Shown here one piece after another: positions 7,302 to 15,053 of a stretch of DNA of 38,747 bases; position 1 is the stretch's first letter, and each line of letters opens with the position of its first letter. Both the position numbers and the translations under genes were made by a program. Source of the stretch: JANQEA01 sp964466035 (lineage in GTDB: Bacteria > Bipolaricaulota > Bipolaricaulia > UBA7950 > UBA9294); contig CAYXLR010000019.1 of NCBI GenBank assembly GCA_964466035.1, positions 1 through 38,747 on the forward strand. Reading direction: 5' to 3'. Below the pieces are notes generated by a model. The model searched no databases. It had not been told where the DNA came from and was given only the letters and a program-made list of their open reading frames with translations.

Positions 7302-9038
7302 ATGCGAACGAGCTACTGCGCGCAGTTGGCAACGGCAAACGTCGGCCAGACGGTGTCCCTGGCGGGTTGGGTCAACCGTCGGCGTGACCTCGGCGGGATC
7401 ACGTTTGTCGATCTGCGCGATAGTTCGGGGATCGTGCAGCTCTTCTTCCCCGGAGACGCGACGGACCTCGAAGCGGCGCACGGCCTCAATCGGGAGGACG
7501 TCATCCGCGTCACCGGGACCGTCGCCCGTAGGAGCGAACGGAACGTCAACCCCGACATGGCGACCGGTGAGATCGAGGTCCGCGTCGAGAGCCTGACGAT
7601 CCTGAACCGGGCGAAGACGCCGCCGTTTCTCGTCGAGGGGGACGGCTCCGACACGACGGAAGAGACGCGGCTTCGGTTCCGCTACGTCGACCTCCGCCGC
7701 GAGGCGATGCACCGCAACCTCGAGCTCCGGCATCGCGTGTTCAAGAGCATCCGGGACTACTACTCCGAGGAGGGGTTCCTGGAGATCGAGACGCCGTTTC
7801 TGACCAAGTCGACCCCCGAGGGGGCGCGCGACTTCCTCGTCCCGAGCCGGATGAACCCCGGTTCGTTCTACGCCCTCCCTCAGTCGCCGCAGCTGTTCAA
7901 GCAGCTGTTCATGATCGGCGGGATCGACCGCTACTTCCAGCTGGTCAAGTGCTTCCGCGACGAGGACCTCCGCGCCGACAGGCAGCTCGAGTTCACGCAG
8001 CTCGACCTCGAGATCGCCTTCCCGAACGACAAGGACGACGTCCTCGGCTTCCTCGAGGGGGCGATGGCCCGCGTCTTCCGCGAGACGCTCTCCGTCGAGC
8101 TGGAGGTCCCGTTCCCGAGGCTGTCGCACGCCGAGGCGCTGGCTCGGTACGGGATCGACAAGCCGGACCTCCGCTACGGGATGGAGATTCGCGACGTCTC
8201 GTCCCTCGTCGCCGAATCCGGCTTCCGGGTCTTCGCCGACGCGGTCGCCGGCGGCGGGAAGGTCGCGGGGATCCTCGCCGAACGATGCGCCGGCTACTCC
8301 CGCTCGGCGCTCGACCGGCTCCAGGAGGTCGCCGTCGCGGCCGGAGCGAAGGGGCTCGTCTGGCTGAAGGTCGAGGCGTCGATCTCGTCGCCGATCGCCA
8401 AGTTCGCGGGCAAAGAGGAGCTCCGCGGGATCGCCGAGGCGTTCGACGCGAAGCCGGGCGACCTGATCCTCCTCCTCGCGGGGGAGGGGATCGAGCCGCC
8501 GCTCGGCGAGCTGCGTCGGACGATCGCCGCGCAGGAGAACTTGGCGAAGGACGGGTGGAACTTCCTTTGGGTGACCGACTTCCCGATGTTCGAGCTCGAC
8601 GAGGCCGGCGAGCTGACCAGCTCCCACCATCCGTTCACGTCGCCGCAGTGGGAGGAGATCGACCGGCTCGAGACCGATCCGCTCTCGGTCGTCTCCAACG
8701 CGTACGATCTCGTCCTGAACGGGATCGAGCTGGGAAGCGGGAGCATCCGAATCCACGATCGGGACCTGCAGGAGCGGATCTTCCGCCTGTTGAGGATCTC
8801 GCCCGAGGAAGCGGAGCTGCGGTTCGGATTCTTCCTTCGCGCCCTCGAATACGGCGCGCCGCCGCACGGCGGCTTCGCGCTCGGAATCGACCGATTGGTG
8901 ATGCTCATGGCCGGCGAGAAGTCGCTTCGCGACGTGATCGCCTTTCCCAAGACCACGACCGGCCTCTGCCCTCTCACCGAGGCGCCGATGCCGGTCGCGA
9001 AGGAGCAGCTCGACGAACTCGGCATCGCGACCCGATGA
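7302..9038 (+). CDS. aspS: Aspartyl-tRNA synthetase
   Basis: A 578-residue class II synthetase that charges tRNA-Asp. Domains in order: N-terminal OB-fold anticodon-binding domain (GWVNRRRDLGGITFVDLRD), catalytic core with the flipping loop (TPEGARDFLVPSR), motif 2 (FRDEDLRADRQLEFTQLDLE), the GAD insert (about residues 280-420) that marks bacterial AspRS, and motif 3 (GGFALGIDRLVMLM). L30 and the NPDMATG loop match discriminating enzymes such as E. coli's, rather than the His-containing non-discriminating type that also makes Asp-tRNA-Asn. The TGA overlaps the next start as ATGA, so the first DUF4129 gene is translationally coupled to it. Confidence 0.97.
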   Translation: MRTSYCAQLATANVGQTVSLAGWVNRRRDLGGITFVDLRDSSGIVQLFFPGDATDLEAAHGLNREDVIRVTGTVARRSERNVNPDMATGEIEVRVESLTILNRAKTPPFLVEGDGSDTTEETRLRFRYVDLRREAMHRNLELRHRVFKSIRDYYSEEGFLEIETPFLTKSTPEGARDFLVPSRMNPGSFYALPQSPQLFKQLFMIGGIDRYFQLVKCFRDEDLRADRQLEFTQLDLEIAFPNDKDDVLGFLEGAMARVFRETLSVELEVPFPRLSHAEALARYGIDKPDLRYGMEIRDVSSLVAESGFRVFADAVAGGGKVAGILAERCAGYSRSALDRLQEVAVAAGAKGLVWLKVEASISSPIAKFAGKEELRGIAEAFDAKPGDLILLLAGEGIEPPLGELRRTIAAQENLAKDGWNFLWVTDFPMFELDEAGELTSSHHPFTSPQWEEIDRLETDPLSVVSNAYDLVLNGIELGSGSIRIHDRDLQERIFRLLRISPEEAELRFGFFLRALEYGAPPHGGFALGIDRLVMLMAGEKSLRDVIAFPKTTTGLCPLTEAPMPVAKEQLDELGIATR

Positions 9039-9928
9039 CCCGTGACAAGGCCCTGCGCGTTCTGATCTCCGTCGCCGTCTGCGCCGCCCTCCTCGGCGTT
9101 CTCGTCGTCCTCACATCGAGCCTCGACGACGTCGAGCTCGGCCCGGGCGTCGGTTCGCCCGAGAGCCGGCCCGCCGAAGGGGCCGAGGAGGCGGTCGGTT
9201 CGGGAGGCCCCGCCCTCGACTTCGCCTTCGTTCGGCATCTGCTGTTCGTGGCGTTCACGATGTCGCTGGCCGTCGTCCTCGTCGGCGCGCTGCTCACCCG
9301 ATTCCTCCGGCGCTGGCTGTACTTCACCATCGGGCTGTTCGGGGCGCTGATCGTCTTCGACTTTTTCGCGGCGAAGATCCCTTCCAAAGAGACCTTCGAG
9401 CCGGACGACGTGGCGCGGGAGGGCGTCGTCGCCGCCGCTTCCGCGCGGCAACCGTCGGAGTGGAGCCGCGTCCTGATCGCCGTCGGGCTGTCGCTCGGCG
9501 CCGGGACCGCCGTCGTTCTCAGCACGTCCTGGGCCGTCACGCGGTGGCGCGCCCACGCGTCTCGCCGCGGGGGGGGAATCGCCTGGGAGCTCGAGCTGCT
9601 CGCCGAGCAGACGCTCGCCGCGCGCGGCGACACGAACCTCGTCTTACGCTGCTACCGCGAGATGGTCGACCTGCTCAGCCGGAAGGAGCGGATCGCCCAC
9701 GCGTCGCTGACGCCGCGGGAATTCGCCGACCGCCTGGGGAATCTCGGCGTTCGCACCGAGGCGATCGATCGGCTCACCGAGCTGTTCGAGCTCGTCCGCT
9801 ACGGCCATCGGGAGAGCGCGCCGTTCTCGGACCGTGCGGTGGCCAACCTCGAAGAGGTCCGCGAGGACACGCGGCTGGAGAGGACCGACCACTCCGCCGG
9901 AACTGAGGATTGCCGGAGTCTCTCGTAG
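9035..9928 (+). CDS. DUF4129-domain membrane protein (first of two tandem paralogues)
   Basis: A 297-residue membrane protein. Hydrophobic segments lie near residues 8-27, 65-90 and 92-112, with another near 145-170. A cytoplasmic C-terminal domain of the DUF4129 type follows (VLRCYREMVDLLSRKERIAH, then LTELFELVRYGHR). DUF4129 proteins are regularly encoded with MoxR ATPases and DUF58 proteins, and in some lineages with transglutaminases; their biochemical role is unknown. Start ATG 9035 overlaps the aspS stop. The next gene encodes a paralogue with the same order of segments and a closely similar C-terminal domain, so the pair arose by tandem duplication. This copy is expressed from the aspS transcript, the other from its own promoter. 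Confidence 0.8.
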   Translation: MTRDKALRVLISVAVCAALLGVLVVLTSSLDDVELGPGVGSPESRPAEGAEEAVGSGGPALDFAFVRHLLFVAFTMSLAVVLVGALLTRFLRRWLYFTIGLFGALIVFDFFAAKIPSKETFEPDDVAREGVVAAASARQPSEWSRVLIAVGLSLGAGTAVVLSTSWAVTRWRAHASRRGGGIAWELELLAEQTLAARGDTNLVLRCYREMVDLLSRKERIAHASLTPREFADRLGNLGVRTEAIDRLTELFELVRYGHRESAPFSDRAVANLEEVREDTRLERTDHSAGTEDCRSLS

Positions 9929-9938
9929 GTGCTATTCT
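9910..9938 (+). promoter_or_regulatory. Promoter of the DUF4129-MoxR-DUF58 operon
   Basis: TTGCCG (9910-9915), a 17-nt spacer and TATTCT (9933-9938), overlapping the end of the first DUF4129 gene. The leader of about 90 nt contains a 10-codon mini-ORF. Confidence 0.6.
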
Positions 9939-10008
9939 CTCCAGGTGTGGTGGTTCCCGCGTCTCTAGCGGACAGAGAAGGCCCGCCCTGCCGGAAAGGT
10001 GGCCCGAG

Positions 10009-10041
10009 ATGCTGAACAACAGTACCATCCACGACCGATGA
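10009..10041 (+). CDS. Possible 10-codon leader peptide
   Basis: An ATG at 10009 preceded by GGAAAGGTGG (spacing 6) encodes MLNNSTIHDR and stops at TGA 10039-10041, overlapping the next ATG as ATGA. The downstream start itself has no good Shine-Dalgarno, so ribosomes may reach it by termination-reinitiation. It could equally be chance. Confidence 0.3.
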   Translation: MLNNSTIHDR

Positions 10042-10916
10042 CGAGAACCACACGCAATCTCGCGCTCCTCGCGTTCGCCGTCGTGCTGATCGGCCTGTTG
10101 CTGATCCTCGTGCCGGGCTTGCAGCGGATCGAGCTTCGGCCCGGGGAGTCAAACTCCGAGCCGCCTGCAGGCGTGGAGACGGTCTCACCCAGCGGCAGCA
10201 CCAACTCACCCGGCGCGGTCGGCTACAGAATCTTTCTGCAGATCCTGTTTATCGGTGCACTCGCCTCCCTCGCGCTCATCGTGGTCGGCGCGATCTTCAA
10301 GAAGTCGATGCGAATCTACCTCCTCATGTTCGCCGGCTTCGTGGCGATCATCTTGGGCGTCTATTACTTCGCGGCGAGAGCCCCCGATCCTGAGCCGCGT
10401 GCGCAGGAGCCGTCCGGACTCGGCGAGCTCCTGGAGACGGAACCTCGCGCCGCAGTCGATGAGCCGACGTCTTCGCCGCCCCCTAGTTGGGCGTTCCCCG
10501 CCGTGGCGATCCTCATCTCGATCGGCGTCGTCGTCCTCCTCGCGGTCGCCTGGACGAAGCTCGCGCCGCGCTGGAGATCCCGCAGGAAGGACGAAAAGAC
10601 CGAACTGGAGGAACTGATCGAGACCGTCGTCTCGGCGGCCGACGAGATCCAGCTCGGCGGCGACCCGCGGTCGGCCGTCCTTCGCTGCTACCGTGAGATG
10701 GTCCGCATCCTCTGCCGGAACCGGTCGATCGATCACGTTCACATGACCGCCCGCGAACTGGCCGACGCGCTCCACCGGGTCGGGTTCACCGCCGTGCACG
10801 TCGACCGACTGACGGAGATCTTCGAGCTCGTCCGCTACGGCAACCGCGGCGGACGGAGCCTCGCCGCGCAGGCGATCGGCTGCCTCGAGGCGATCCGGGA
10901 GGCGTACGCGACGTGA
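10038..10916 (+). CDS. DUF4129-domain membrane protein (second paralogue)
   Basis: A 292-residue membrane protein paralogous to the previous gene. It has an N-terminal membrane segment (LALLAFAVVLIGLLLILVPG), a pair near residues 60-105, one near 145-170, and a C-terminal DUF4129 domain (VLRCYREMVRILCRNRSID, then LTEIFELVRYGNR). Between the third and fourth segments is a Pro/Glu-rich extracytoplasmic stretch. The ATG at 10038 is chosen by alignment with the MTRDKALR start of its neighbour; an in-frame GTG at 9999 would add 13 residues. It leads an operon with a small membrane protein, MoxR and DUF58, and its TGA overlaps the next start as GTGA. Function unknown. Confidence 0.8.
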   Translation: MTRTTRNLALLAFAVVLIGLLLILVPGLQRIELRPGESNSEPPAGVETVSPSGSTNSPGAVGYRIFLQILFIGALASLALIVVGAIFKKSMRIYLLMFAGFVAIILGVYYFAARAPDPEPRAQEPSGLGELLETEPRAAVDEPTSSPPPSWAFPAVAILISIGVVVLLAVAWTKLAPRWRSRRKDEKTELEELIETVVSAADEIQLGGDPRSAVLRCYREMVRILCRNRSIDHVHMTARELADALHRVGFTAVHVDRLTEIFELVRYGNRGGRSLAAQAIGCLEAIREAYAT

Positions 10917-11503
10917 CGACCTGGAATCGGTTGGTTCGATTCGCACTCCCTGTCGGTGTCCTTGCGATCGTCGTCGCCCTGACGCTCCTCTTGCTGTACC
11001 ACGCGCCGGTCCGTCGGGCGATCCTCGAACCGGTCACGTGGATGATCAACGACGTCCGGCGCGCCCTCGCCCCCCTTCCTCAGGCCCTCCTCTGGGCGAT
11101 CGGCCTGCTGATCGGGTGCGCCGTCCTTCTCGCGTCGTGGAGGCGCTTGCCGAGCGAGACGGAGCCGAAACGGGCTCGCTGGACCGCCGTCAGGCCGCAC
11201 AACACGAACGCCATCGCGGGCCTGGCCCGGGACCTCGAGCGGTCGCCGAGACACCACGTCAGTCGCGTTCGGATCGTCCGCGAGCTGTCGGTCCTCGCCG
11301 TCCGGCTGATCGCCCGGCGGGAGGGGCTTCCGCTCGAAGAGGCGCGGAAGCTCCTGATCTCGGGACAGTGGCCGGACGACCCCCGCGTCCAAGAGCTCTT
11401 CGCCACCCGCCCCGGGGGCGGGCCGGGTGTACCGAAGCAGCGTTTCCTCGAGGCCGTGGCACACACGTTGGCCCATCTCGAACGGTATCATCAGGAGGTC
11501 TAG
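10913..11503 (+). CDS. Small two-segment membrane protein of the MoxR/DUF58 operon
   Basis: A 196-residue protein starting with GTG inside the GTGA overlap. Membrane segments lie near residues 9-29 and 58-76 (LPQALLWAIGLLIGCAVLLAS). A cytoplasmic helical domain of about 110 residues follows (HHVSRVRIVRELSVLAVRLI, then EGLPLEEARKLLISGQWPDD). I do not recognise a catalytic motif. Its position between DUF4129 and MoxR matches a small membrane protein found in similar cassettes of haloarchaea, which suggests a common membrane complex. The stop TAG is followed directly by the moxR start, and the AGGAGGT for moxR lies within this gene. Confidence 0.75.
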   Translation: MTTWNRLVRFALPVGVLAIVVALTLLLLYHAPVRRAILEPVTWMINDVRRALAPLPQALLWAIGLLIGCAVLLASWRRLPSETEPKRARWTAVRPHNTNAIAGLARDLERSPRHHVSRVRIVRELSVLAVRLIARREGLPLEEARKLLISGQWPDDPRVQELFATRPGGGPGVPKQRFLEAVAHTLAHLERYHQEV

Positions 11504-12454
11504 ATGCAGCTTCGCGAAGTCGCTGAAAAGGCAGACGGAATCATCCGTGAGGTGTCGAAGGCGATCGTCGGCAAGGACGCCGTCCTCCGCCGCGTCATGA
11601 CCGGCGTCCTCGCGGGGGGACACATCCTGTTCGAAGACTACCCGGGTCTGGCAAAGACCCTGATCGCGCGCTGCTTCGCGCAGGTCCTCGGCATCCAGTT
11701 CAGGCGGATCCAGTTCACGCCGGATCTCCTCCCGAGCGACATCACCGGGTCGCACATCTTCGACCGGGAGCGAAGCGAGTTCGTCCTCGCCCCGGGCCCG
11801 CTGTTCGCCAACGTCGTCCTCTCCGACGAGATCAACCGCGCGACGCCGAAGACCCAATCCGCTCTCCTGGAGGCGATGCAGGAGGGGCAGGTCTCGATCG
11901 CCGGCGACACGCGCCCCCTTCCGCAGCCTTTCGTCGTGATCGCGACGCAGAACCCGATCGAGTACGAGGGGACCTTCCCCCTGCCCGAGGCGCAGCTCGA
12001 CCGGTTCATGCTCCGCCTCGGCGTCGGATACCCGACCGCGGAGGAGGAGGCCGAGATCCTGCAGCGGCGCCTCGATCGCAAGCAGGACGACGTGGACCTG
12101 TCGACCCTGAGCGCCGGCGAGGAGCTCCTCGCGATGCGGCGCGCCGTCGAGGACGTCCTGGTCGACCCGGACATCGAGCGGTACATCGTGTCGATCGCCG
12201 CGAGCACCCGGACCCATCAGTCCGTCCTCGTCGGCGTCAGCCCGCGCGGCTCCCTCGCCCTGATCAAGCTCGCGCGCGCCAGGGCGGCGCTCGACGGCCG
12301 CGACTTCGTCATCCCCGACGACGTCAAGGAGCTCGCCGCCGACGCGTTGGCGCACCGTTTGATTCTCAGCCCCGAGCTCTGGTCGAAGCGCGTGACCGAC
12401 CGAGACGTCATCGCTTCCGTCGTCGGGTCCGTCCCGGTGCCGAAAGTGTCCTAG
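11504..12454 (+). CDS. MoxR-family AAA+ ATPase
   Basis: A 316-residue cytoplasmic AAA+ ATPase. Visible motifs are the Walker A variant EDYPGLAKT (K51, T52) characteristic of MoxR proteins, Walker B VVLSDEINRA (D108, E109), and sensor-1 ATQNPIEYEGTFPLPEAQLDRF around N150. The C-terminal lid helical domain carries VGVSPRGSLALIKLARARA. MoxR proteins act as chaperones that fold, assemble or activate partner proteins, often with VWA domains. AGGAGGT sits 4 nt before the ATG. The gene is placed directly before the DUF58 gene (2-nt gap), the usual partner. The target here is unknown, but VWA/PKD secreted proteins are encoded in the adjacent convergent cluster. Confidence 0.94.
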   Translation: MQLREVAEKADGIIREVSKAIVGKDAVLRRVMTGVLAGGHILFEDYPGLAKTLIARCFAQVLGIQFRRIQFTPDLLPSDITGSHIFDRERSEFVLAPGPLFANVVLSDEINRATPKTQSALLEAMQEGQVSIAGDTRPLPQPFVVIATQNPIEYEGTFPLPEAQLDRFMLRLGVGYPTAEEEAEILQRRLDRKQDDVDLSTLSAGEELLAMRRAVEDVLVDPDIERYIVSIAASTRTHQSVLVGVSPRGSLALIKLARARAALDGRDFVIPDDVKELAADALAHRLILSPELWSKRVTDRDVIASVVGSVPVPKVS

Positions 12455-12456
12455 CG

Positions 12457-13743
12457 ATGCAGAGACAGCTCCTCTTCCCTCTCGGGATCGGATTCGCCCT
12501 CGTCGCCGCCGGGTTGCTCCTGTTGAACGGCTCGATCGTCGCGGCGGCGATCCCGACGCTCCTGTTCGTCTTCGTCCGGATGCTCTCCTCGCCCCGACCG
12601 GCCGCCGCCGATCTGCGCCTCGAGCGGACCCTCGGTCGGCTCCGCGCCGTCGAGGGGGACGAGATCGGCGTCGAGCTGACCGTGGACAACGGGGGGAAGG
12701 GGATCGCCCTCCTCTCGGTCACGGACGGGACCCCGCCCGGCCTCGCCCGGATCGACGGCCACGCGCAGTTCCTCGGACGTCTCCCGACCGACGGGACCGA
12801 GACGGTCTCCTACGTCGTCCGCGCCCAACGCGGGCTCCACGCGTTCAACAAGGTGAAGGTGCGCGTCTGGTCGCCCTGGGGGCTGGCCGTGCGCGAGTCG
12901 CGCGTCCTCGTGGAGACGGCCGTGAAGGTCCACCCGCGGTTCGAGGTGATCGATCCGATCACGATCCGACCGCAACGGACGCGGGCGTTCGCCGGCCCGG
13001 TACGGGCGAATCGCGGCGGCCAGGGCCTCGACTTCTTCGGCTGTCGCGCCTACACCCCCGGGGACGACGTCCGGCGGATCAACTGGCGGGCGTACGCTCG
13101 CCTCGATTCCCTGATCGTCAACGAATACGAGCTGGAGCGTATCGCGGACGTCAACATCATCCTCGACGCCCGGGCGAAGTCCCACGCCCAGCTCGCCGAA
13201 GACACGACGTTCGATCACTCGGTCCGCGCCGCCGCCGGCCTCGCGGCGCACTTCCTGGAGCAAGGGAACAACGTCGGGCTCCTCGTCTACGGCGACTACC
13301 TGCAATGGGTCTTCCCGGGGATCGGCCGGCTTCAGCTGGAGCGAATTCTCGACCAACTGGCCGAGGCGAGGCTGGGGGACAAGGCCGTCTTCGAGGAGCT
13401 CCGCTTCATCCCCGCGCGTCTCTTCCCGGCGCGCTCCCAGCTGGTCCTCGTCAGCCCGCTCGTCGACGAGAACGACATCGAGATCGTCGCGCTCCTCATC
13501 GACCGCGGGTACTCGATCCTGCTCGTCTGCCCGTACTCGATGAGCGTCGAGCACGCCGAGCGGCGGACCGCGGACGCCACGGCCGCGGATCTCGCCATGA
13601 GGATCCTCGATCTGCGCCGCGACTTGTTCCTCGGCGGGCTGGCCGGCATCGGAGCGAGCGTGATCGACTGGCGGGTCGAGCAGCCGTTCCGCGTCGCGTG
13701 CCGGCAGATCCATCATTCGCGGCTCCGGAGGTACCGGATATGA
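12457..13743 (+). CDS. DUF58-domain protein (MoxR partner)
   Basis: A 428-residue protein with two N-terminal membrane segments (residues about 7-23 and 25-44), a beta-rich middle (about 50-160) and the DUF58 signature GDDVRRINWRAYARLD. A degenerate VWA-like fold follows (DVNIILDARAKSH, VGLLVYGD, LVLVSPLVDENDIEIV). The canonical DxSxS metal site of VWA is not retained at the aligned strand (LDARAKS). DUF58 proteins accompany MoxR ATPases in bacteria and haloarchaea. A membrane-anchored complex remodelled by MoxR is the usual model, but the activity is unproven. It overlaps the downstream membrane-protein start as ATGA. Confidence 0.9.
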   Translation: MQRQLLFPLGIGFALVAAGLLLLNGSIVAAAIPTLLFVFVRMLSSPRPAAADLRLERTLGRLRAVEGDEIGVELTVDNGGKGIALLSVTDGTPPGLARIDGHAQFLGRLPTDGTETVSYVVRAQRGLHAFNKVKVRVWSPWGLAVRESRVLVETAVKVHPRFEVIDPITIRPQRTRAFAGPVRANRGGQGLDFFGCRAYTPGDDVRRINWRAYARLDSLIVNEYELERIADVNIILDARAKSHAQLAEDTTFDHSVRAAAGLAAHFLEQGNNVGLLVYGDYLQWVFPGIGRLQLERILDQLAEARLGDKAVFEELRFIPARLFPARSQLVLVSPLVDENDIEIVALLIDRGYSILLVCPYSMSVEHAERRTADATAADLAMRILDLRRDLFLGGLAGIGASVIDWRVEQPFRVACRQIHHSRLRRYRI

Positions 13744-14261
13744 GGATCGCGTCGCTCCTCTTCTTCGAGATCGCGGCGGCGATCCTGGCCGCCGCGGGAT
13801 ACCGATACGGTCTCACCGAGCTGGCCGCGGCCGGTCTCGGCCTCGGCGGGCTGGCCGCCTTTGCCATCGTTTTCTTCAGGCCCGCGTGGCCGACGGCGAT
13901 GCTCGGACTCTTCGGCGTCCTCGTCGGCGTGGCCGGTCTGTTCCACATACCGCCGCTCTTCTGTTCCGGCGCCCTGGCCGCGGCGCTGGTCGGTTGGGAC
14001 GTCGGACGGCTGGCACCGCGGGTCGCGGGCGCTTCCCCGAGGGATCGGGGCCGGTTCGCGCTTGCCTACGCGCTACGCGCCGCCGGCCTGGTCGGAATCG
14101 GTGTCCTCCTCGTCGCGACCGCCGGTAGGGTCCGCGTCTCCCTGACGTTCGGCTCGGGGCTCGGGCTCTCCTTCGCCGTCCTCGTGCTCGCCGCCCTTTT
14201 CCTGCGCAACCTTCGCCGCGCCCGGCCGTCGGGCCGCGACGCGACGGCCGACCGGCCATAA
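13740..14261 (+). CDS. Polytopic membrane protein, end of MoxR/DUF58 operon
   Basis: A 173-residue, very hydrophobic protein with about six membrane segments (for example LAAAGLGLGGLAAFAIVFF, AMLGLFGVLVGVAGLF, LGLSFAVLVLAALFL) and short Arg-rich loops. No motif is recognised. The ATG at 13740 overlaps the DUF58 stop as ATGA. Similar cassettes in haloarchaea also end in a multispanning protein after DUF58, so it is probably a membrane partner of the same complex. A strong hairpin 4 bp beyond its stop ends the operon. Confidence 0.75.
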   Translation: MRIASLLFFEIAAAILAAAGYRYGLTELAAAGLGLGGLAAFAIVFFRPAWPTAMLGLFGVLVGVAGLFHIPPLFCSGALAAALVGWDVGRLAPRVAGASPRDRGRFALAYALRAAGLVGIGVLLVATAGRVRVSLTFGSGLGLSFAVLVLAALFLRNLRRARPSGRDATADRP

Positions 14262-14265
14262 GGCA

Positions 14266-14290
14266 GGCGGCGGGAGGATCTCCCGCCGCC
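14266..14290. terminator. GC-rich terminator hairpin between convergent operons
   Basis: A perfect 11-bp stem (14266-14276 with 14280-14290) closes a 3-nt GAT loop. It lies between the MoxR operon (+) and the PKD operon (-). No T-tract follows directly; a GTTTTC run lies about 20 bp downstream on the plus strand. Confidence 0.6.
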
Positions 14291-14327
14291 CGCCGAGGTA
14301 GCAACGTCGTGTTTTCGTAGAATCCAG

Positions 14328-15020
14328 TTACTGCGCCATGCCGAGCTCTCCGCTGATCCGACCGATGAACCGTCCTTCGTCCGTGTAGCCGCTGATCTCG
14401 CCGCTTATCCCTTGCAGCGACGACGTGTAGGCCGGATGCAGTCGATAGGAGAAGGTCACCGTCTCGCCCGCCGCGAACTGGCTCCCCCAGATCGCCTCGA
14501 GCTTCTTGGTCTGTGGGTTCGGGTACGCGAACGCCCCGCCTGCATCGACGACTTCGACCCGCCAACCGGGGGGCATCGCCTCCTGGAAGCCAATCGCCGA
14601 GCAGTCCGCCGTCACGCGGATCGTGAGTAGCACGAGGATCGTGCCGTCGCTTTGGACGAGAAGCTCCCGCACGGCGAACGCCGGGAGCGCGCCGACCAGG
14701 ATTCCCTTTCGCCGGGTGGTCGTCCGGCCGCCGGCGCTCGTGACCGTCAGGACCACCTCGTAGTACCCGGACGAGGGGAAGGCGTGGGTCACCAGCGTCT
14801 CTTCGGTTTCCACCTCCGGAACGCCGTCGGCGTCGAAGTCCCACGCGTAGCGATATCCTTCGCCGTCGAGGCACGACGTACAGACCTCGAAGTTCACGAT
14901 CTCAGCGACATCGGGGTTGTAGATCGATGGATCGAAGTCGGCCTCGAAGGCGCAGACGGCGACCGCGAGAATCAGGATCGTTGCGATCGAGCCGGCAAAA
15001 CCGATCCATTTCCTGTTCAT
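14328..15020 (-). CDS. Secreted PKD protein with a Pro-x-Gly-Trp beta module
   Basis: A 230-residue exported protein. It has a signal peptide (MNRKW start, hydrophobic residues 7-23, cleavage near CAFEA) and a PKD domain at about 25-110 with the diagnostic YAWDFDADG. A beta-sandwich-like module follows (about 115-225) carrying AIGFQEAMPPGWRVEVVDAG and ending in an ISGEISG block. The same module occurs once in the neighbouring VWA protein and twice in the protein upstream of that. Unlike them, this protein ends without the tryptophan-rich tail. AAGGAGG precedes the ATG at 15020, and the gene follows the VWA gene after 33 bp, so it is the last gene of a three-gene operon. Surface adhesion or envelope structure is inferred. 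Confidence 0.78.
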   Translation of the reverse strand: MNRKWIGFAGSIATILILAVAVCAFEADFDPSIYNPDVAEIVNFEVCTSCLDGEGYRYAWDFDADGVPEVETEETLVTHAFPSSGYYEVVLTVTSAGGRTTTRRKGILVGALPAFAVRELLVQSDGTILVLLTIRVTADCSAIGFQEAMPPGWRVEVVDAGGAFAYPNPQTKKLEAIWGSQFAAGETVTFSYRLHPAYTSSLQGISGEISGYTDEGRFIGRISGELGMAQ

Positions 15021-15053
15021 TCCCCCTCCTTATCCATTCGGGCGACGACCCGC

